Of a DNA stretch of 64,000 nucleotides, positions 22,007-34,849 are shown in pieces (position 1 is the stretch's first letter; every line of letters begins with the position of its first letter). The position numbers were made by a program, and so were the translations under genes. This stretch comes from Thinopyrum elongatum (taxonomy: Eukaryota; Streptophyta; Magnoliopsida; Poales; Poaceae), in assembly GCA_011799875.1 (NCBI GenBank), contig CM022300.1, positions 109,257,201 through 109,321,200 on the forward strand, read 5' to 3'. A model generated the notes under the pieces. It ran no database searches and was not told the origin of the DNA. It saw only the letters and a list, made by a program, of their open reading frames with translations.

Positions 22007-22927
22007 TGTCGGTGCAACAGACCCTGGTGTATGTTTCCCGGATTGTACACAGGCTCAGGAACAAGGTTACGACATCCAAGGCAAGGCCAAGCTGAAGATA
22101 TAGCTCTTTGAGAAGTCAAAGGGCGGATCAAGAAGACCAAGACAAACCAAAGAAGCAAGATCTCACCAAGGTGAAACCTCCCTTGCCCGGCAGGCAAGCC
22201 TGGTTAGGTCGAGGTCGTCCCAGAGACAGGTCTCAAGACTCCCCCGACAGGCTTGCCGGGGACGCCGAGGGCGGATTACCCCGCCAAGGCTCCACCGCTC
22301 AACCTCACAGCAACGCAAGTCACCTATCGATGCGGTGTCGAGCCCCCAAGTGATTAAGTGGCCGTTATTTGGTATGTGGCAGGCCATTTCTAAGGAAGAA
22401 CACCCCTAAATGACACCCGTCCAGGACACGTGTCACGCCGGCAGGCGAAGAGGTGGCTGAATGGCACGGCAAGGCTTGCCGGGCTACACCCACGATGTGA
22501 CACTAAGCGGTGCATTTAATGCGCCTTGTCCTATCTGCAGACATAGGTATGATAGCACTGTTTGCTATCCAATCAGTATGTAATGACTGATTTGCCATTG
22601 TGGTGACCCCTTGACCTATAAAAGGAGGGCCGGGGCAACCTTAGAAAAGATTCGGACGCCTATATGCTCATACGCGCGTAGCTGCTCTCGTCCCAAGGAG
22701 ACCTTACCGGGCTAGAGTGCTGCGTCTCCACCCCGGTCCATTCATCAATCCACCAATGCAGGAGTAGGGTTTTACGCCTCGCGGCGGCCTGAACCTGGGT
22801 AAAAACTGCCTATGTCATCACCGCCGCGCCATCCTACGGCCTCTCCTCTTTGTGCAGCACGCCCTTCCCCCTTGCCGGACCATAAAGGGGCCGATGGCCC
22901 CATAGGTGTCCGTGTTGTACCACAACA
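22007..22927 (+). repeat. outer element 5' LTR (921 bp)
   Basis: Starts TGTCGGTGCAACAG and ends ACCACAACA. It matches the 3' LTR over its whole length with about 53 substitutions and a single-base indel. It contains a CCAAT-like ccaatcag near 22569 and the TATA box at 22617. Confidence 0.95.
22617..22623 (+). promoter_or_regulatory. TATA box of the outer 5' LTR
   Basis: TATAAAA in cctataaaaggagggc, conserved in the 3' LTR at 50540-50546. It is the likely promoter for genomic RNA of the outer element. Confidence 0.75.
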
Positions 22928-22950
22928 TCTTTGGCGTGCCAGGTAGGGGA
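22928..22950 (+). other. primer-binding-site region, outer element
   Basis: tctttggcgtgccaggtagg follows the LTR directly. TGGCGxGCCAGGTAGGGG is the usual post-LTR sequence in many grass gypsy elements. I do not assign the tRNA. Confidence 0.55.
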
Positions 22951-23029
22951 ATGCGCCTGTGAGAACCTGAGGTCATAAGCGGCGCGTTCGTTTTCATCAT
23001 CGTCTTCTTCATCAACGGCTTCATCAGCC

Positions 23030-24803
23030 ATGGCGCCCAAAAAGAAATCCGGTGCTTCAGCTCGCCCATCCACCTCGAAGGCCCCCTCGCATGCAGCCAC
23101 TGATGCCATGGGGGCTGCGGGGGAACATGGGAACGCGGACGCCGCGGGAGACATGACTGGCGCAGGCAGCGCCATCACTGTTCCCCCTGCGGCCGAAGCG
23201 GGAGCAGGAGGCACCGGAGGAGGGCGACACCAACAGCACCCCGTCGGCCATGCTCCGCAAGGTACGGGTGGGGAGAATGTTCCGTCTCCGCCTCCCCACC
23301 TCACTGGGGGACATAGCCGTAGCGATGGCGCTCGCCCTGATGCGGGTCGCAGCCTCCTAGCTTCCCCCTCCGCGGGAGCGGCTACAGGGCCCGTGCCATC
23401 CCCGGGGCAAGTTCACCAAGACGATGCGCCGAACAGGATCGTCAATCCCCAAGCGCATCCACCTCATCGCCACGCCGCCCCGGCATCCAGCTCGCGGCGG
23501 CGAGAACATGGCGCCACCACAACAGGCACCATCAGAAGTCGGGTAACATCGCGATCCGCGTCATCGTCCATGCCAAGCACTGCCTCGGAAGCCATGGCAT
23601 GGGCCCAGCTCTTGTTGAGATTCCTGCCAGCGGCCAATCAAATGGATGAGTGGAGAGCCACCATTCAGAGCCTGATTGGTTTCGCTGAGGCGGGAGGATT
23701 ACAACAGGCAGGCCCGCCGCGGCCTCCACCGACGGCGGCAACGGCCCAAGCCACTGGCCGCACCGAGGGAGCCATTCCGATAGTGCAGCCCCCTCCACAG
23801 CAGCAAGCGCAGGGGCCGTGACCAAAACTGCGCGACCAAGAACTCGACGATGTGTCGATGGCGTCGTCTAATCCTCAAGCCCGTCGAGACCAGCGGCAGG
23901 TCCTAGAAGACAGGCGGGGGGAAGACGCGCGCGTCACCATAGAACGACGCCGCAAAACCCGCCGCCAGTCCGATAGGCAAAATGGCCCCGACGTCGACGA
24001 GCCCGCGCCCGGTGGGAACGGGTACCTGCCTTTTGAGGTTGGGTGCCCCGCCTTCACCCGGGAGCTACGGCAAGTCCGTTGGTCATCTGCCTGAATGTTC
24101 AAGCCAGAGATACCTGAAAAATACGATGGAAGATTAAACCCGGCAGAATTCTTGAGCATCTACACCATCGCAGTCCAAGCCACCGGAGGGAGAGATGAAA
24201 AGGTGTTCGCCAACTACTTCCCTTTGGCACTCAAGCCAAATGTGAGGTCGTGGCTGATGCACCTGCCGGAGAATTCCATCTTGACCTGGGCTGACCTGTC
24301 CAATGAGTTTGTTGGCGCCTTCACAGGTGGCCATCAAGAACCAGGGTGGCCCAGCGATTTGTAACTCCTCCCGCAGAAGGAAGGAGAGAGTTTGCGGAAG
24401 TATATGCAGAGGTTCAGCCGGGTGCACAGAAACATTCCATACATCCACCCGGCAGCCGTGATCGCTGCGTTCCAGTCCAACGTACGCAACCGTAGGATAT
24501 GTTCCAAGATGAACGTCTGGTTGCCCAAGACTGTGAATGAGTTGTACACTTTGGCGGATAAGTGTGCCCGGACAGAGGAGGGGAGGCGACTCCCCGGAGA
24601 AGAAGGTGGCGTCGACATCGACTCAGAAGACGACGACAATGCTACCGATCAGAAGAAGAAGAACAAGAAACGCAACAAGAAGCGCAAGGAGAAAACAGTG
24701 TTGGCTGTCGAAGGATCTGGTGCCCCTAGTACCAGCAACAAGGCCAAGGATGAAGCTCCCAGCAAGGAGGTTGCCACGTGCGCTGATCCCCTGGAGGCTG
24801 CGG
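23030..24803 (+). pseudogene. outer element gag, interrupted by three stops and an insertion
   Basis: Gag forms the retrotransposon particle. One frame runs from the ATG at 23030 to the inner insertion: a low-complexity Pro/Ala/Gly-rich N-terminus, then the conserved gag core (MFKPEIPEKYDGRLNPAEFL, SWLMHLPENSI, EGESLRKYMQRF) and an acidic then Lys-rich segment. TGA at 23819, TGA at 24092 and TAA at 24362 interrupt it. Each fits a C-to-T change in a CGA or CAA codon (DLxLLPQKEGES normally has a sense codon at x). The frame continues after the inner element at 38912 with codon GTG split across the insertion site. Confidence 0.85.
24799..24803. repeat. target site duplication TGCGG (inner retrotransposon, left)
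   Basis: TGCGG before the inner 5' LTR, repeated at 38907-38911 directly after the 3' LTR. Confidence 0.95.
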
Positions 24804-27800
24804 TGTCACACCCTAGCTAGTTCATGCATTAGAGTGTTGCATCATGTTTAAACCTTTCCAGAAATTTGAAATGGGGATGATAGAACCCCCAGCACCCCCC
24901 CTGGAAACAACTAGGGTTTACTAAAATCTTTTTCAATGAACTTGAAATGCCCTTCTAAAATGTCCATCATTTTTGTCTTGGGTTAGAACCTCTGCCAAAA
25001 CTGGTTCACATTTTTCTAGGTCATCATAAGGTCATTGAATTAAATCATATGTAACTTGCATTTGGGCATTTAAATGCTAGTAAATATTTTAAATGTCCAA
25101 ATAATCCCAAACTGAAATGTTCCATGTTGTATATACTCTATACAGTGGGCACGAGCAGTTTGGTGATTTTTGAAAGTGCCTAGGTATTTTTAGAAAAGTC
25201 ACAAACTTGCAGAAATATAGAAAACAGAAAATAAAAGAGAAATAAACTTACCTGGCAAGCAGGCAGGGAGGTGACGCCAGCGTGCACGAGCCGCCACGGC
25301 GCCAGCTGCTTGCCGCTCAAGCCGCTGGACGCCTGGACGTCCTCCACGTCGTCGCCTCGACCCCCTGGACACCTCATTCTCCCCCCTGCGCCTCTCTCTC
25401 GCTCTCTCCCCACCATGGCCGATGCAGCCGTAGCCGCACCGCCGACGTAACCGTGGCCACCGTCGCCTTCTCGTCGCCCCACCCTGTCCAGCAGCTCCGC
25501 CACCGTCCTCTCCGTCGAGCAGACCGAGCCCCGAGCGCTCGTTCGCCCTGAAGCCACCGCACCGACCCCGTCTTCACCGCCCGTCGTCGGAGATCCATCT
25601 CGCCGCCCCGCTTGCTCCGGCTCGTCCCCGACCTCGCCGACTGCTCCGTCGTGACCGCCGTGAGCTCAGCTACCTCCCCATCTTTTCCGTTCTCGCTCTC
25701 GAGCCCTGCATCGACTGCACCGAGCTCGGCCGCACCCGCCGCCGCCTCTGCACGTCGCCATCGTGGCCACAGCCACGTTGGCTCGATTCCGAGCACGCCA
25801 TCGTCTTCGCCGCACTTGCAGGAGCCGCAGCACCACTCCACGCACCTCACCGTGCCCCCTAGCGATGAGCCCGAGCTCGCCCGAACTCCGGCAGCCGCAC
25901 AGCTCGTCGCCGGTGTCGTTTCCGGCCACCCCAGCTCCATCCACTACCACCACTCGACGCGGCTCACTCCCCGCATCACGTAGATGTGCTCCGCCGTCGT
26001 TTTGGTCGTCGGAGGACGAAACCCGCACCGCCCCGCCGCGTCTGGCCTCGCCGGCGGCTAAACGCCGGCGAGTCAGCCCAGTTTGACCATGGATTTGACC
26101 CCCCTGGGTCACTGACGTGTGGGCCCAGGGCCTTAACTAATCTGGTTTAGGATTAGATTAGTACTAATTAACTTAGGTTAGTTAGTTAGACACTGACATG
26201 TGGGCCCCAGTGTCAGGTTTGACCTGGACCGGCCCCGTTGACCCTGCTGACGTCACCCTGACGCAATGCTGACGCAATAAGTATTTTCTGGATTTATTTT
26301 TTTACAGGAAATTCCAGAAAATACTACAAACTTCAAAAATTCATAGTAATTCAACCGTAACTCCAAATCAAACATATTATATATGAATTTGGATCAGAAA
26401 AATCCAATCTTTCCATCTGTACTGGTTTCATGCATGTCAGAACACTTTAACCTTGCTGTTTAGATGAAACAAGCTACTGCACTAATATGACCTCGTATTT
26501 TGGGTTTGCAGTTGAATCCTAGATTCAAATGAACTCAAACCAATCTGTTCTAAGTTGCATTAGCCAAAACACACTCATTTTGCCATGTCATAGCATGCAT
26601 CATATTGTTGCATATTGCCATGTGATGATTGTGTTTCGATGTGTTCTTCGTGGTAGGTTCTGCCTCCGAGGATATTCACGAGTATCCAACTGAAGGGCAG
26701 TATTCCACTACCACTCTGTCAGGCAAGCAACCCCATTGATCATTTCGATACAAACCCATCTTCTCGCTTCTGCTCTCGTTTACTGCATTAAGACAACGCG
26801 TTTCAAACTGCTGTGTGTTGCGATAGTTGAACCCATATCCTCTGCATGACCTGTCATTGCCACAGTAACTAGATGAAACCCACTAGCATGTGTAGGAGTT
26901 GATTGAGCCATGTCTATGTTTCCTACCATGCTATGCCTGCTATGCTTAGAGTTGTGTCAGGTCTGGCTCATCAGGGTGATGAACTAGAGTGAATGGTTGT
27001 GTCGGTAATGAGAGTGAAGTGTTGAACATGTTTTGGTAAAGGTATCGATGAGAAGCCATGTAGGAGTACATGGTGGGTTGTTTCATTGAGGCCGTCCTTA
27101 AGAACTGAGATCTGTATGCGTGATTTAAGATTCAGCTACTACCACACATTGGGCCCTGAAATATGACCCCGCTCGACTTACCGACCCCTCTCGTCCTCTG
27201 TCCAGGAGTTGCAAGTAGTTTCTGGTGTTTGTAGTATGCTGGAGGCCGTGCGCAGCGCTGACCTTAGGGGTGGGCTGTGATGCGGTAGGCACGTGGGACG
27301 GTGTACCGGGTCGCCCGTTTGGTGTCTCGGGAACCCTACACACATCGTTTGGGGCCGTTGAGGACACCCTGGCCGGATTTCCTTGCGGATGGAACCTGAA
27401 TAGGCGATAAACCTGGACTAGAGACTTGTGTGGTTAGTTAGGTCGTGGTCTACACCCACGTCGGCTTTCACTTGAAGTCTGCCGAGCACATGTCGTGTGC
27501 AGACGCTAAGTGGTGGAAACATGTGTGAAGAAGTACACCCCTGCAGGGTATAAAACTATTCGAATAGCCGCGTCCACGGTAAAGGACTACTTGGTCACTT
27601 ATGCAGTTCATAGACAAGTTAATGGTTACTACTAAAAGACTCAAGATAAGTGTGAGTACCGCGGATGGCCCTCTCGTAGGATTACGAGGGAGGATCCACG
27701 GTGGAGTATTGTGATGGTGTTTAGTGGACTCGTGTGCGAAAACTAGTTTCTCAAGTGGTGTCTCATAGGATAGTGTAGCCAAGAGTCAAAGCTGGCTTGC

Positions 27801-28806
27801 TGCAATAACTCCACCACCCTTCTTGAGAATGTGCATGTATATTAGGATCTGTTGTAAGACTTGCTGAGTACCTTTGTACTCATGTTGCTTTAATAATTGT
27901 TGCAGACGAGAACATCGCCCCCTCCGATGGGTTCTATGTAGATCTCGACGTTGACGAGTGACTTGCCACCCAGGTGGTGACCTGAGCTTGTGAAGGGCCT
28001 ATGTAGATAGACAGGCTTCGTCAAGCCTTCTTTCTTTCTAGTGTCTGTACTCAGACTAGTTGCTTCCGCATGTGCTTGTATGTTTGTATGACTTGAGTGT
28101 CGGGTCGTGTGACCCCTATCTGTATGAACATGTTATGTATGGCTCCCCGGAGCCTTTAAATAAAGTACTTTGAGTTGTAGAGTTTTGTTGTGATGCCATG
28201 TTGTATTTACACATATCGAGCATATTGTGTGTATGATTGAAATGCTTGGTATGCGTGGGATCCGACTATCTAGTTGTTTATCCTTGGCAGCCTCTCTTAT
28301 GGGGAAATGTAGTCTGGTGTCTCCACTGAGCCTTGGTAGTCCGCTACAGCCCGGTTTACCGGAGTCCTGCTAGCCCAGCACTACTGCTCCGGAACACTTA
28401 GACTGGCCGGCATGTGTTTCACTTCATTCCTGTGTCTGTCCCTTCGGGGAAATGTCACGCGGTGATATCCGGAGTCCTGCCTAGCCTGCTACAGCCCGGG
28501 TTCCCGGAGTCCTGATAGCCCAGTGCTACAGCCCGGATTCACACGCTGCTGACCGACATGCTCGATGTTGATTCATGTATGCCTGTCCCCGTAAGTTAGC
28601 GCCGCTTTGGGTTCACGACTAGCCATGTCAGCCCGGGTTCTCTGTCATATGGATGCTAGCAACACTATCATATACGTGAGCCAAAAGGCGCAAACGGTTC
28701 CGGGCCATGGTAAGGAGACACCCGTGGGAATACCATGCGTGAGGCCGCAAAGTGATATGAGGTGTTACAGGCTAGATCGGTGTGACTTAGAATCGGGGTC
28801 CTGACA
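24804..28806 (+). repeat. inner element 5' LTR (4003 bp)
   Basis: TGTCACACCCTAGCTAG start and tcggggtcCTGACA end. It lacks about 72 bp found in the 3' LTR at about 35282-35353. From 25280 to 26090 it is GC-rich with several open frames on both strands that look like chance. Near 28340-28540 a short unit (ccggagtcctg ... gctacagcccgg) is repeated three to four times. Confidence 0.95.
28141..28165 (+). terminator. hairpin plus AATAAA in inner LTR
   Basis: A short inverted repeat GGCTCC-cc-GGAGCC is followed closely by ttAAATAAAG, a candidate polyadenylation signal. The same arrangement is in the 3' LTR at 38241-38265. Confidence 0.4.
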
Positions 28807-28810
28807 GCGT

Positions 28811-28822
28811 TGGTATCAGAGC
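28811..28822 (+). other. primer binding site (initiator Met tRNA)
   Basis: TGGTATCAGAGC, the standard complement to the 3' end of plant initiator tRNA-Met, 4 bp after the 5' LTR. Confidence 0.9.
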
Positions 28823-29248
28823 CGGACTGCCTGTAGGTTCGTTAAGCCAAACTGGTCGATGTCGAGTCTAGAAATGCTTTAGTTATATGTAGGGGAATTG
28901 ATTGTGGGAGGGACGTAAGGCTCTTTTTACTCCTTTACCTTATGCCCTCTGATCTGAGTCATCCTCTTCTCTTTCTACGTGGGTTAAGGACTAGGCTCTC
29001 TTCTCTCTATCAGGTTCCCGTGTTACTAATCCGTAGTAACTTATAGGATTGTTGGTTACAAGCCTCAGTTCAGTTTCTACTACTATTAGTATGTTGTCAG
29101 TTGAACCAGAACCCTGATATGATGTTGTTGAGTGGCTTTGCAAACTGTTGTGAATGTCTCAAATTCTTTCCCTGAGCATTTACAGCCGTTATGCTGTCCG
29201 ATTTTCCCTAGAAAATTCTAATGCCTTTGCATTATTTCGTGCTTTCAG

Positions 29249-30022
29249 ATGGCCACTCGCACCCACAATCAAGTGGTTCGTCTGACTCGGTGCCTCGATG
29301 TACCTGGTCACACGGCCATGCTGGTCCGAGTGATGATCGAGACAGGCTATCGGTGGTATCCTGAGTATACCGTCGAGGAGCAGTTTCGAGACTTTAATCA
29401 AAGTCAATACCTTTGCACAGTCAGGATATACCCTTCCTATCCTGGAGCTACTGAACCCCTCCATTGCTCATATGGACTTGGGGTTACCATTGAGATGTCC
29501 GTGCAGGACGCTGCTTATTCGATGATGACTGTCATGCGAGCCAGACTTGCCTTGCTTCGGAACACTGATTTCCGCTATATGCCAGCATCACTCCCTGGGG
29601 CACAAGGGTACTATCAGGCCCTTTACACTGACTCTATCCATGAGGATTCACTACTCCGCACCACCACCGAGTTGCTTGAGGACAAGGACCGTGAGAATCG
29701 TGCCTCGTGAATGGAGCTCTTCAACACTCGTTCTGATCACTGGGCCACTCTGACACGGTTTGCACCTGCCGTGCAGGCTGGGTATATGGACATGAGGGAC
29801 TTGTACCCCGTGCGGTCTGGTCTGCCAGATTGTATGGACTGGTGTGATGTAGGAGGCATCACTCCTCCCCGTGGTCCCCGTCTGCCACCGTTTGTTGGAC
29901 CAAGGCCACATCCGAGTCCTTTTGGACCGCAAGCTCCACATGACCGACTATTTCCAGATGATCATGTTCAGCTCCCAGGACATGGTGGTAATCTCTATGA
30001 AGATTACTATGGAGACGTCTGA
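29249..30022 (+). CDS. additional ORF upstream of gag (one internal TGA), unknown function
   Basis: The frame runs from the ATG at 29249 to TGA at 30020-30022, 257 codons, with one internal TGA at 29708 that fits a CGA change. The protein starts MATRTHNQVVRLTRCLDVPG, has a strand-rich region (QYLCTVRIYPSYPGATEP), a helix (MMTVMRARLALLRNTDF), a segment ELFNTRSDHWATLTRF after the stop, and a Pro/Gly-rich C-terminus. It has no gag, pol or zinc-knuckle motifs, and I do not recognise the fold. The ATG directly follows ttcgtgctttcag, a splice-acceptor-like sequence, so it may be expressed from a spliced LTR transcript. Extra ORFs ahead of gag are known in some grass gypsy elements; the role is unknown. 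Confidence 0.65.
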
Positions 30023-30370
30023 GTTGGTAGTAGCTTCACTAGTATTGTAACAGTTGTATTCTCCACAGTCCTGCGTGACTCGTGGGATACGACTTGGGGT
30101 GTATCACATTCCAGAGGTGTAGAAAAATAATGTATAGGAGCTTGGAATGCCTCCGATGAGATGTAACGTCTTTCACCGTAGTTGTACTTTAGCCTGGGCT
30201 TGTACTAAACTATGTACGGTGTGTACGACCGATGGTATATATATGGCAGTTTCTATACTACCATGTCGTGCAAATGAACATCTCAGCATTTCATGTCGTC
30301 CATTACATTCTGCGCTTCCTTGCCAGCATTTCGCCATCCTTGTCTAAGCCGTTGTCTTGTGTCTCCTAGG

Positions 30371-33300
30371 ATGGTTAATACCCGCAACAACCCTGCTGCC
30401 CCGGAGCAGGGTGAAGCCAGTGCAGCTAGGGATGGGAATCTGCCTCAACCGCCATCTCTGGCCGAAGTTATGCTGGAGGCAGAAAGAAACAAGCGTGAGA
30501 CCAACCGCTTGCTAGCACGCATTGAGGAGAATACTGCACATCATCAGAGGAACGAATTGGTGTCAATCAATGACTTTATCAAGTTGTACCCACTGACATT
30601 CCATCATTCCGTCGAGCCCCTCGATGCAGATGATTGGCTTCGCAGCATCACCAATAAGCTACGTTCTGCCAACGTAGCCGAAGCTGATAAGGTTATCTAC
30701 GCTGCCTATCACCTCGAAGGCCCTGCTAGCCTTTGGTGGGAAAACTATGAGGCTATGTGCCCGGCTGGCCAGATTACCACTTGGGCTGATTTCAGTGAGG
30801 CTTTCCATGAGCATCACATCCCGGAAGGTCTCATGGATCGTAAGAGGGAAGAGTTCTGCAATTTCACCCAAGGTAGACTGACCGTGGATGCATACAGCCG
30901 TGAGTTTGGAAATCTAGCACGTTATGCTCCTGAAGAGGTATCCACCGACGCCAAGAAGCAGGCAAGGTTCCGCAAGGGACTTAGCCCCGAGCTTCGCCGT
31001 GATCTTCGTCTGCATGAGTGCACCTCTTTCCAGAAGTTAGTGAATAAGGCCATCAGTGCTGAGACAGGTCAGACTGACTATGACGCCTCATGCAAGCACT
31101 CCCGTGACTTTGGTTCTTCATCCGGTTCTGGACATCAGAAGCGCCGGGTGTGGATTCCAAACACAGCCCTGCCACCCAGGTTCACTCCGAGGCCATCTTT
31201 TGAGGCGCCTCGCCCCAATCAGCAGTTTGCATCGCCCAAGGCCTATGGTGGCCCCGCTGCTAATGCTGCTCCACGCCCCAATGTTGTGACATGCTTCAAG
31301 TGTGGAGAGACGGGTCACTACATGCGCGAGTGTCCCCAGAACAACCACCCCAATCAGCCCGGAAAGTCCGTTGGTCGTGACAAGCCAGCGGGAAAGACAT
31401 ATTACGCTAAGCCAGCCACCACTGCACGTGGCCATGTCAACTATGTCTCAGCTGAAGAAACTCATGACGATCCCAACGTCGTCCTTGGTACGCTCCTTGT
31501 TAACTGCCATCCGGCAACTGTTCTTTTTGATACTGGAGCATCTCATTCTTTTATTTCTGAGAGCTATGCTCGATTGCACAACACCACATTTTGTGACATG
31601 CCCACCTCCATGGTAATTCAAACCCCTGGTTCTAAATGGCAAACCTCTCAGTTAAGCCATGGAAATGAAATTCTTGTCGATAGATTGGTCTTCCTTGCAT
31701 CACTGATAGCGCTCAAGTCCTCGGACATAAACATCATCTTGGGTATGGACTGGATGTCAGCCCATTACGCTAAGATTGATTGCTCTACTAGAACTGTTCT
31801 ACTCACCCATCCATCAGGCAAGACAGTCAATGTTTTGACCCGAGTGTCTAAGCGTCAGCTCTACTCCCTAAATTCCAACCCTCTTCCAGACCTTGAAGAC
31901 ATTCCGGTAGTCCGTGACTTCCCGGATGTCTTTCCAGAAGAACTGCCAGGTGTTCCACCTGACAGGGATGTCGAGTTCGTGATAGACCTTGTTCCAGGAA
32001 CCGTCCCAATCTCTAGAAGACCCTATAAGATGGCACCCCTAGAACTAGCCGAGCTTAAGAAACAACTTGATGAGTCCTTGAAAAAGGGTTTCATCCGTCC
32101 TAGTTCTTCTCCATGGGCTTGCCCCGTCCTCTTCGTCAAGAAGAAGGATGGAACGGATCGGATGGTTGTAGATTACCGACCTGTCAATTTGGTCACTATC
32201 AAGAACAAGTATCCGCTTCCCAGGATCAACGATCTGTATGATCAGCTTGCAGGATCCTCAGTCTTTTCCAAAATGGATTTGAGGTTGGGCTACCATCAAA
32301 TCAAAATCAAGAACGGGGACATTCCTAAAACGGCTTTTGTTACTCGTTATGGCCAATACGAGTACACCGTCATGTCCTTCGGTTTAACCAATGCTCCAGC
32401 CACTTTCTCTTGGTTAATGAACTCAATCTTCATGGAGTATTTGGATAAATTCGTCGTGGTATACCTCGATGATATACTCATCTACTCCAAGAATGAGGAA
32501 GAACATGCCGAGCATCTAAGGCTAGTATTGACGAAACTTCGAGAGCATCGCCTTTATGCCAAATTCTCCAAGTGTGAATTTTGGTTGCCAGAAGTGACCT
32601 ATCTAGGCCACGTAATCTCTGGTAAGGGTATTGCTGTCAATCCCGAGCGAGTTCAAGCCGTCCTTGATTGGAGTCCACCTGAAACGGTCAAGCAAGTTCG
32701 GAGTATCCTTGGCTTAGCAAGCTATTGTCGCCGCTTCGTCGAGAATTTCTCCAAGGTTGCTAAACCTCTAACTGAACTTCTCAAGAAAGATAAAAAGTTT
32801 GAGTGGACCCCACAGTGCGAGTTCAGCTTTCAGGAACTGAAAAGATGCCTGACATCTGCTCCCGTACTTGTGCCACCAGATTTTTCTAAGGACTTTGTTA
32901 TCTATTGCGACGCCTCGCGACAAGGACTAGGTTGCATACTCATGCAAGATCGTCATGTGATTGCCTACGCTTCTCGACAGTTGCGTCCACATGAGGATAA
33001 TTATCCCACACATGATCTAGAGCTTGCAGCTGTGGTCCATGCACTCAAAACATGGCGACATTACCTTCTCGGTAATCGTTGCGAAATTTTCACCGATCAC
33101 CAAAGTCTAAAATACATCTTCACCCAACCGGATTTGAATCTCAGGCAAAGACGTTGGGTCGAGTTGATTACGGATTATGACTTAGGAATAACTTACACCC
33201 CGGGCAAAGCCAATGTCATGGCTGATGCGCTAAGTCGTAAATCTTATTGTAACAACTTGATGTTACAACAAAGTCAACCACTTCTCCACGAGGAATTTCA

Positions 33301-34849
33301 TAAGCTTAACCTTCACATTGTTCCTCGAGGATTCCTATCCACCCTGGTGGCCAAACCTAACCTTACGGATCAAATCATAGCTGCCCAGAAGCGTGATAAG
33401 GGCATATTCCGCATCTAGGAGAACATTGCTAGCGGAGCTGCTAAGTGTTTCTCCATGGATGAGCGAGGTGTTGTCTTCTTTGAGAACCGCCTAGTGGTTC
33501 CCAAGAAACAACAGCTATGGCAATTGATCCTTAAGGAAGCTCATGAATCCCCTCTCACCAATCATCCCGGTAGTACCAAAATGTATCAAGACCTACGCCA
33601 GAGGTTTTGGTGGACTAGGATGAAGAGAGAAATCGCTCAATACATTGCTAATTGCGACGTATGTCGTCGTGTTAAAGCAGAGCATCAACGGCCTGCTGGC
33701 ACCCTCCAACCTTTGGTTATTCCTGAATGGAAATGGGATAAAATCGGTATGGATTTCATTACCGGGTTTCCCAGGACCAAGAGAGGGAATAATGCTATCT
33801 TCGTCGTTGTCGATCGTCTTTCCAAAGTAGCCCACTTCCTACCTGTTCGTGAGAGTATAACCGCTAGCCAGCTAGCTGACTTGTACATCTCCCGAATAGT
33901 GTCTCTTCATGGTGTTCCATTGGAGATTAACTCAGACCGTGGAAGTCTTTTCACCTCTCGATTTTGGGAAAGTTTCCAAAATGCTATGGGAACTCGTCTC
34001 TCCTTTAGCACCGCCTTCCACCCTCAATCAAGTGGTCAAGTAGAACGAGTCAATCAAATTCTGGAAGATATGCTTCGAGCTTCAGTCATCTCTTTCGGTA
34101 TGGGTTGGGAGAAATGTCTTCCATTCGCCGAATTTGCTTATAACAATAGTTATCAAGCTAGCTTGGGCAAAGCCCCATTCGAAGTTCTCTATGGACGAAA
34201 ATGCCGAACGCCTCTTAACTGGTCAGAAACCGGGGAAAGACAACTCTTTGGCCCAGATATGATTCAGGAAGCAGAAGAGCAGGTTCGCATTATTCGTGAG
34301 AAATTGAAAACAGCCCAATCTCGTCAAAAGAGCCAATATGACCGCAAACATAAGCTCATGACTTATGAAGTTGGCGAGAAGGCTTACCTTCGGGTTACTC
34401 CTTTGAAGGGAACCCATCGATTCGGTATCAAGGGTAAATTGGCTCCTCGTTATATTGGACCCTTTCGCATTCTTGCCAAACGGGGAGAAGTTGCCTACCA
34501 ATTGGAACTACCTCCGCATCTCTCCAGAGTTCATGATGTCTTCCACATTTCTCAACTTAGGTGTCGCTTCTCGGATCCTATCCGTGAAGTGGACCACGAA
34601 ACGCTTGATCTCCAAGATAATCTCACATATCGAGAATATCCCGTTCGTATCCTTGACCAAGCCGAACGTACCACTCGACGCCAGAATATCAAGTTTCTCA
34701 AGGTTCAATGGTCACACCATTCCGAGAAAGAAGCTACTTGGGAAAGGGAGGATCGTCTTCGACTTGAGTACCCCACCTTCTTCCCGGAGGATCCTAAATC
34801 TCGGGACGAGATTCTTTTCAGTGGGGGTGAGTTGTCACACCCTAGCTAG
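30371..34849 (+). CDS. inner element gag-pol polyprotein, one in-frame stop
   Basis: One frame of 1492 codons from the ATG at 30371 ([15 protein letters not shown]) to TAG at 34847, broken only by TAG at 33416. Approximate residues: gag core 60-280; zinc knuckle [14 protein letters not shown] at 308; protease [11 protein letters not shown] with Asp at 387; reverse transcriptase with YLDD at 698; RNase H with YCDAS and TDHQSL; integrase HHCC near 1058-1095; catalytic D1128, D1189 and E1225 (D-x35-E); chromodomain-like tail near 1424-1475 ([12 protein letters not shown]). The stop separates RNase H from integrase. The ATG follows ttgtgtctcctag|g, again acceptor-like. The final codons and stop lie inside the 3' LTR (from 34833). 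Confidence 0.93.
34818..34832 (+). other. polypurine tract, inner element
   Basis: ttcagtgggggtgag immediately before the 3' LTR; the purine-rich gtgggggtgag would prime plus-strand DNA. It overlaps the 3' end of the pol frame. Confidence 0.6.

Noticed and set aside
25374..26112. Long open frames on both strands in the GC-rich part of the inner 5' LTR (repeated at 35474-36212 in the 3' LTR)
   Set aside because: Overlapping frames on both strands, Ser/Arg/Ala-rich low complexity, and no start context or family match. They are a composition effect within an LTR.
27125..27782. ORFs of 80 and 104 aa shared by both inner LTRs
   Set aside because: Their identity between LTRs only reflects LTR identity; there are no recognisable motifs.
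28811..28822. Possible tRNA fragment
   Set aside because: It is the 12-base primer binding site for initiator Met tRNA, not a tRNA gene.
29651..29941. Minus-strand 96-aa ORF opposite the additional ORF
   Set aside because: Shadow of the sense reading frame, which has the better start context and continuity.
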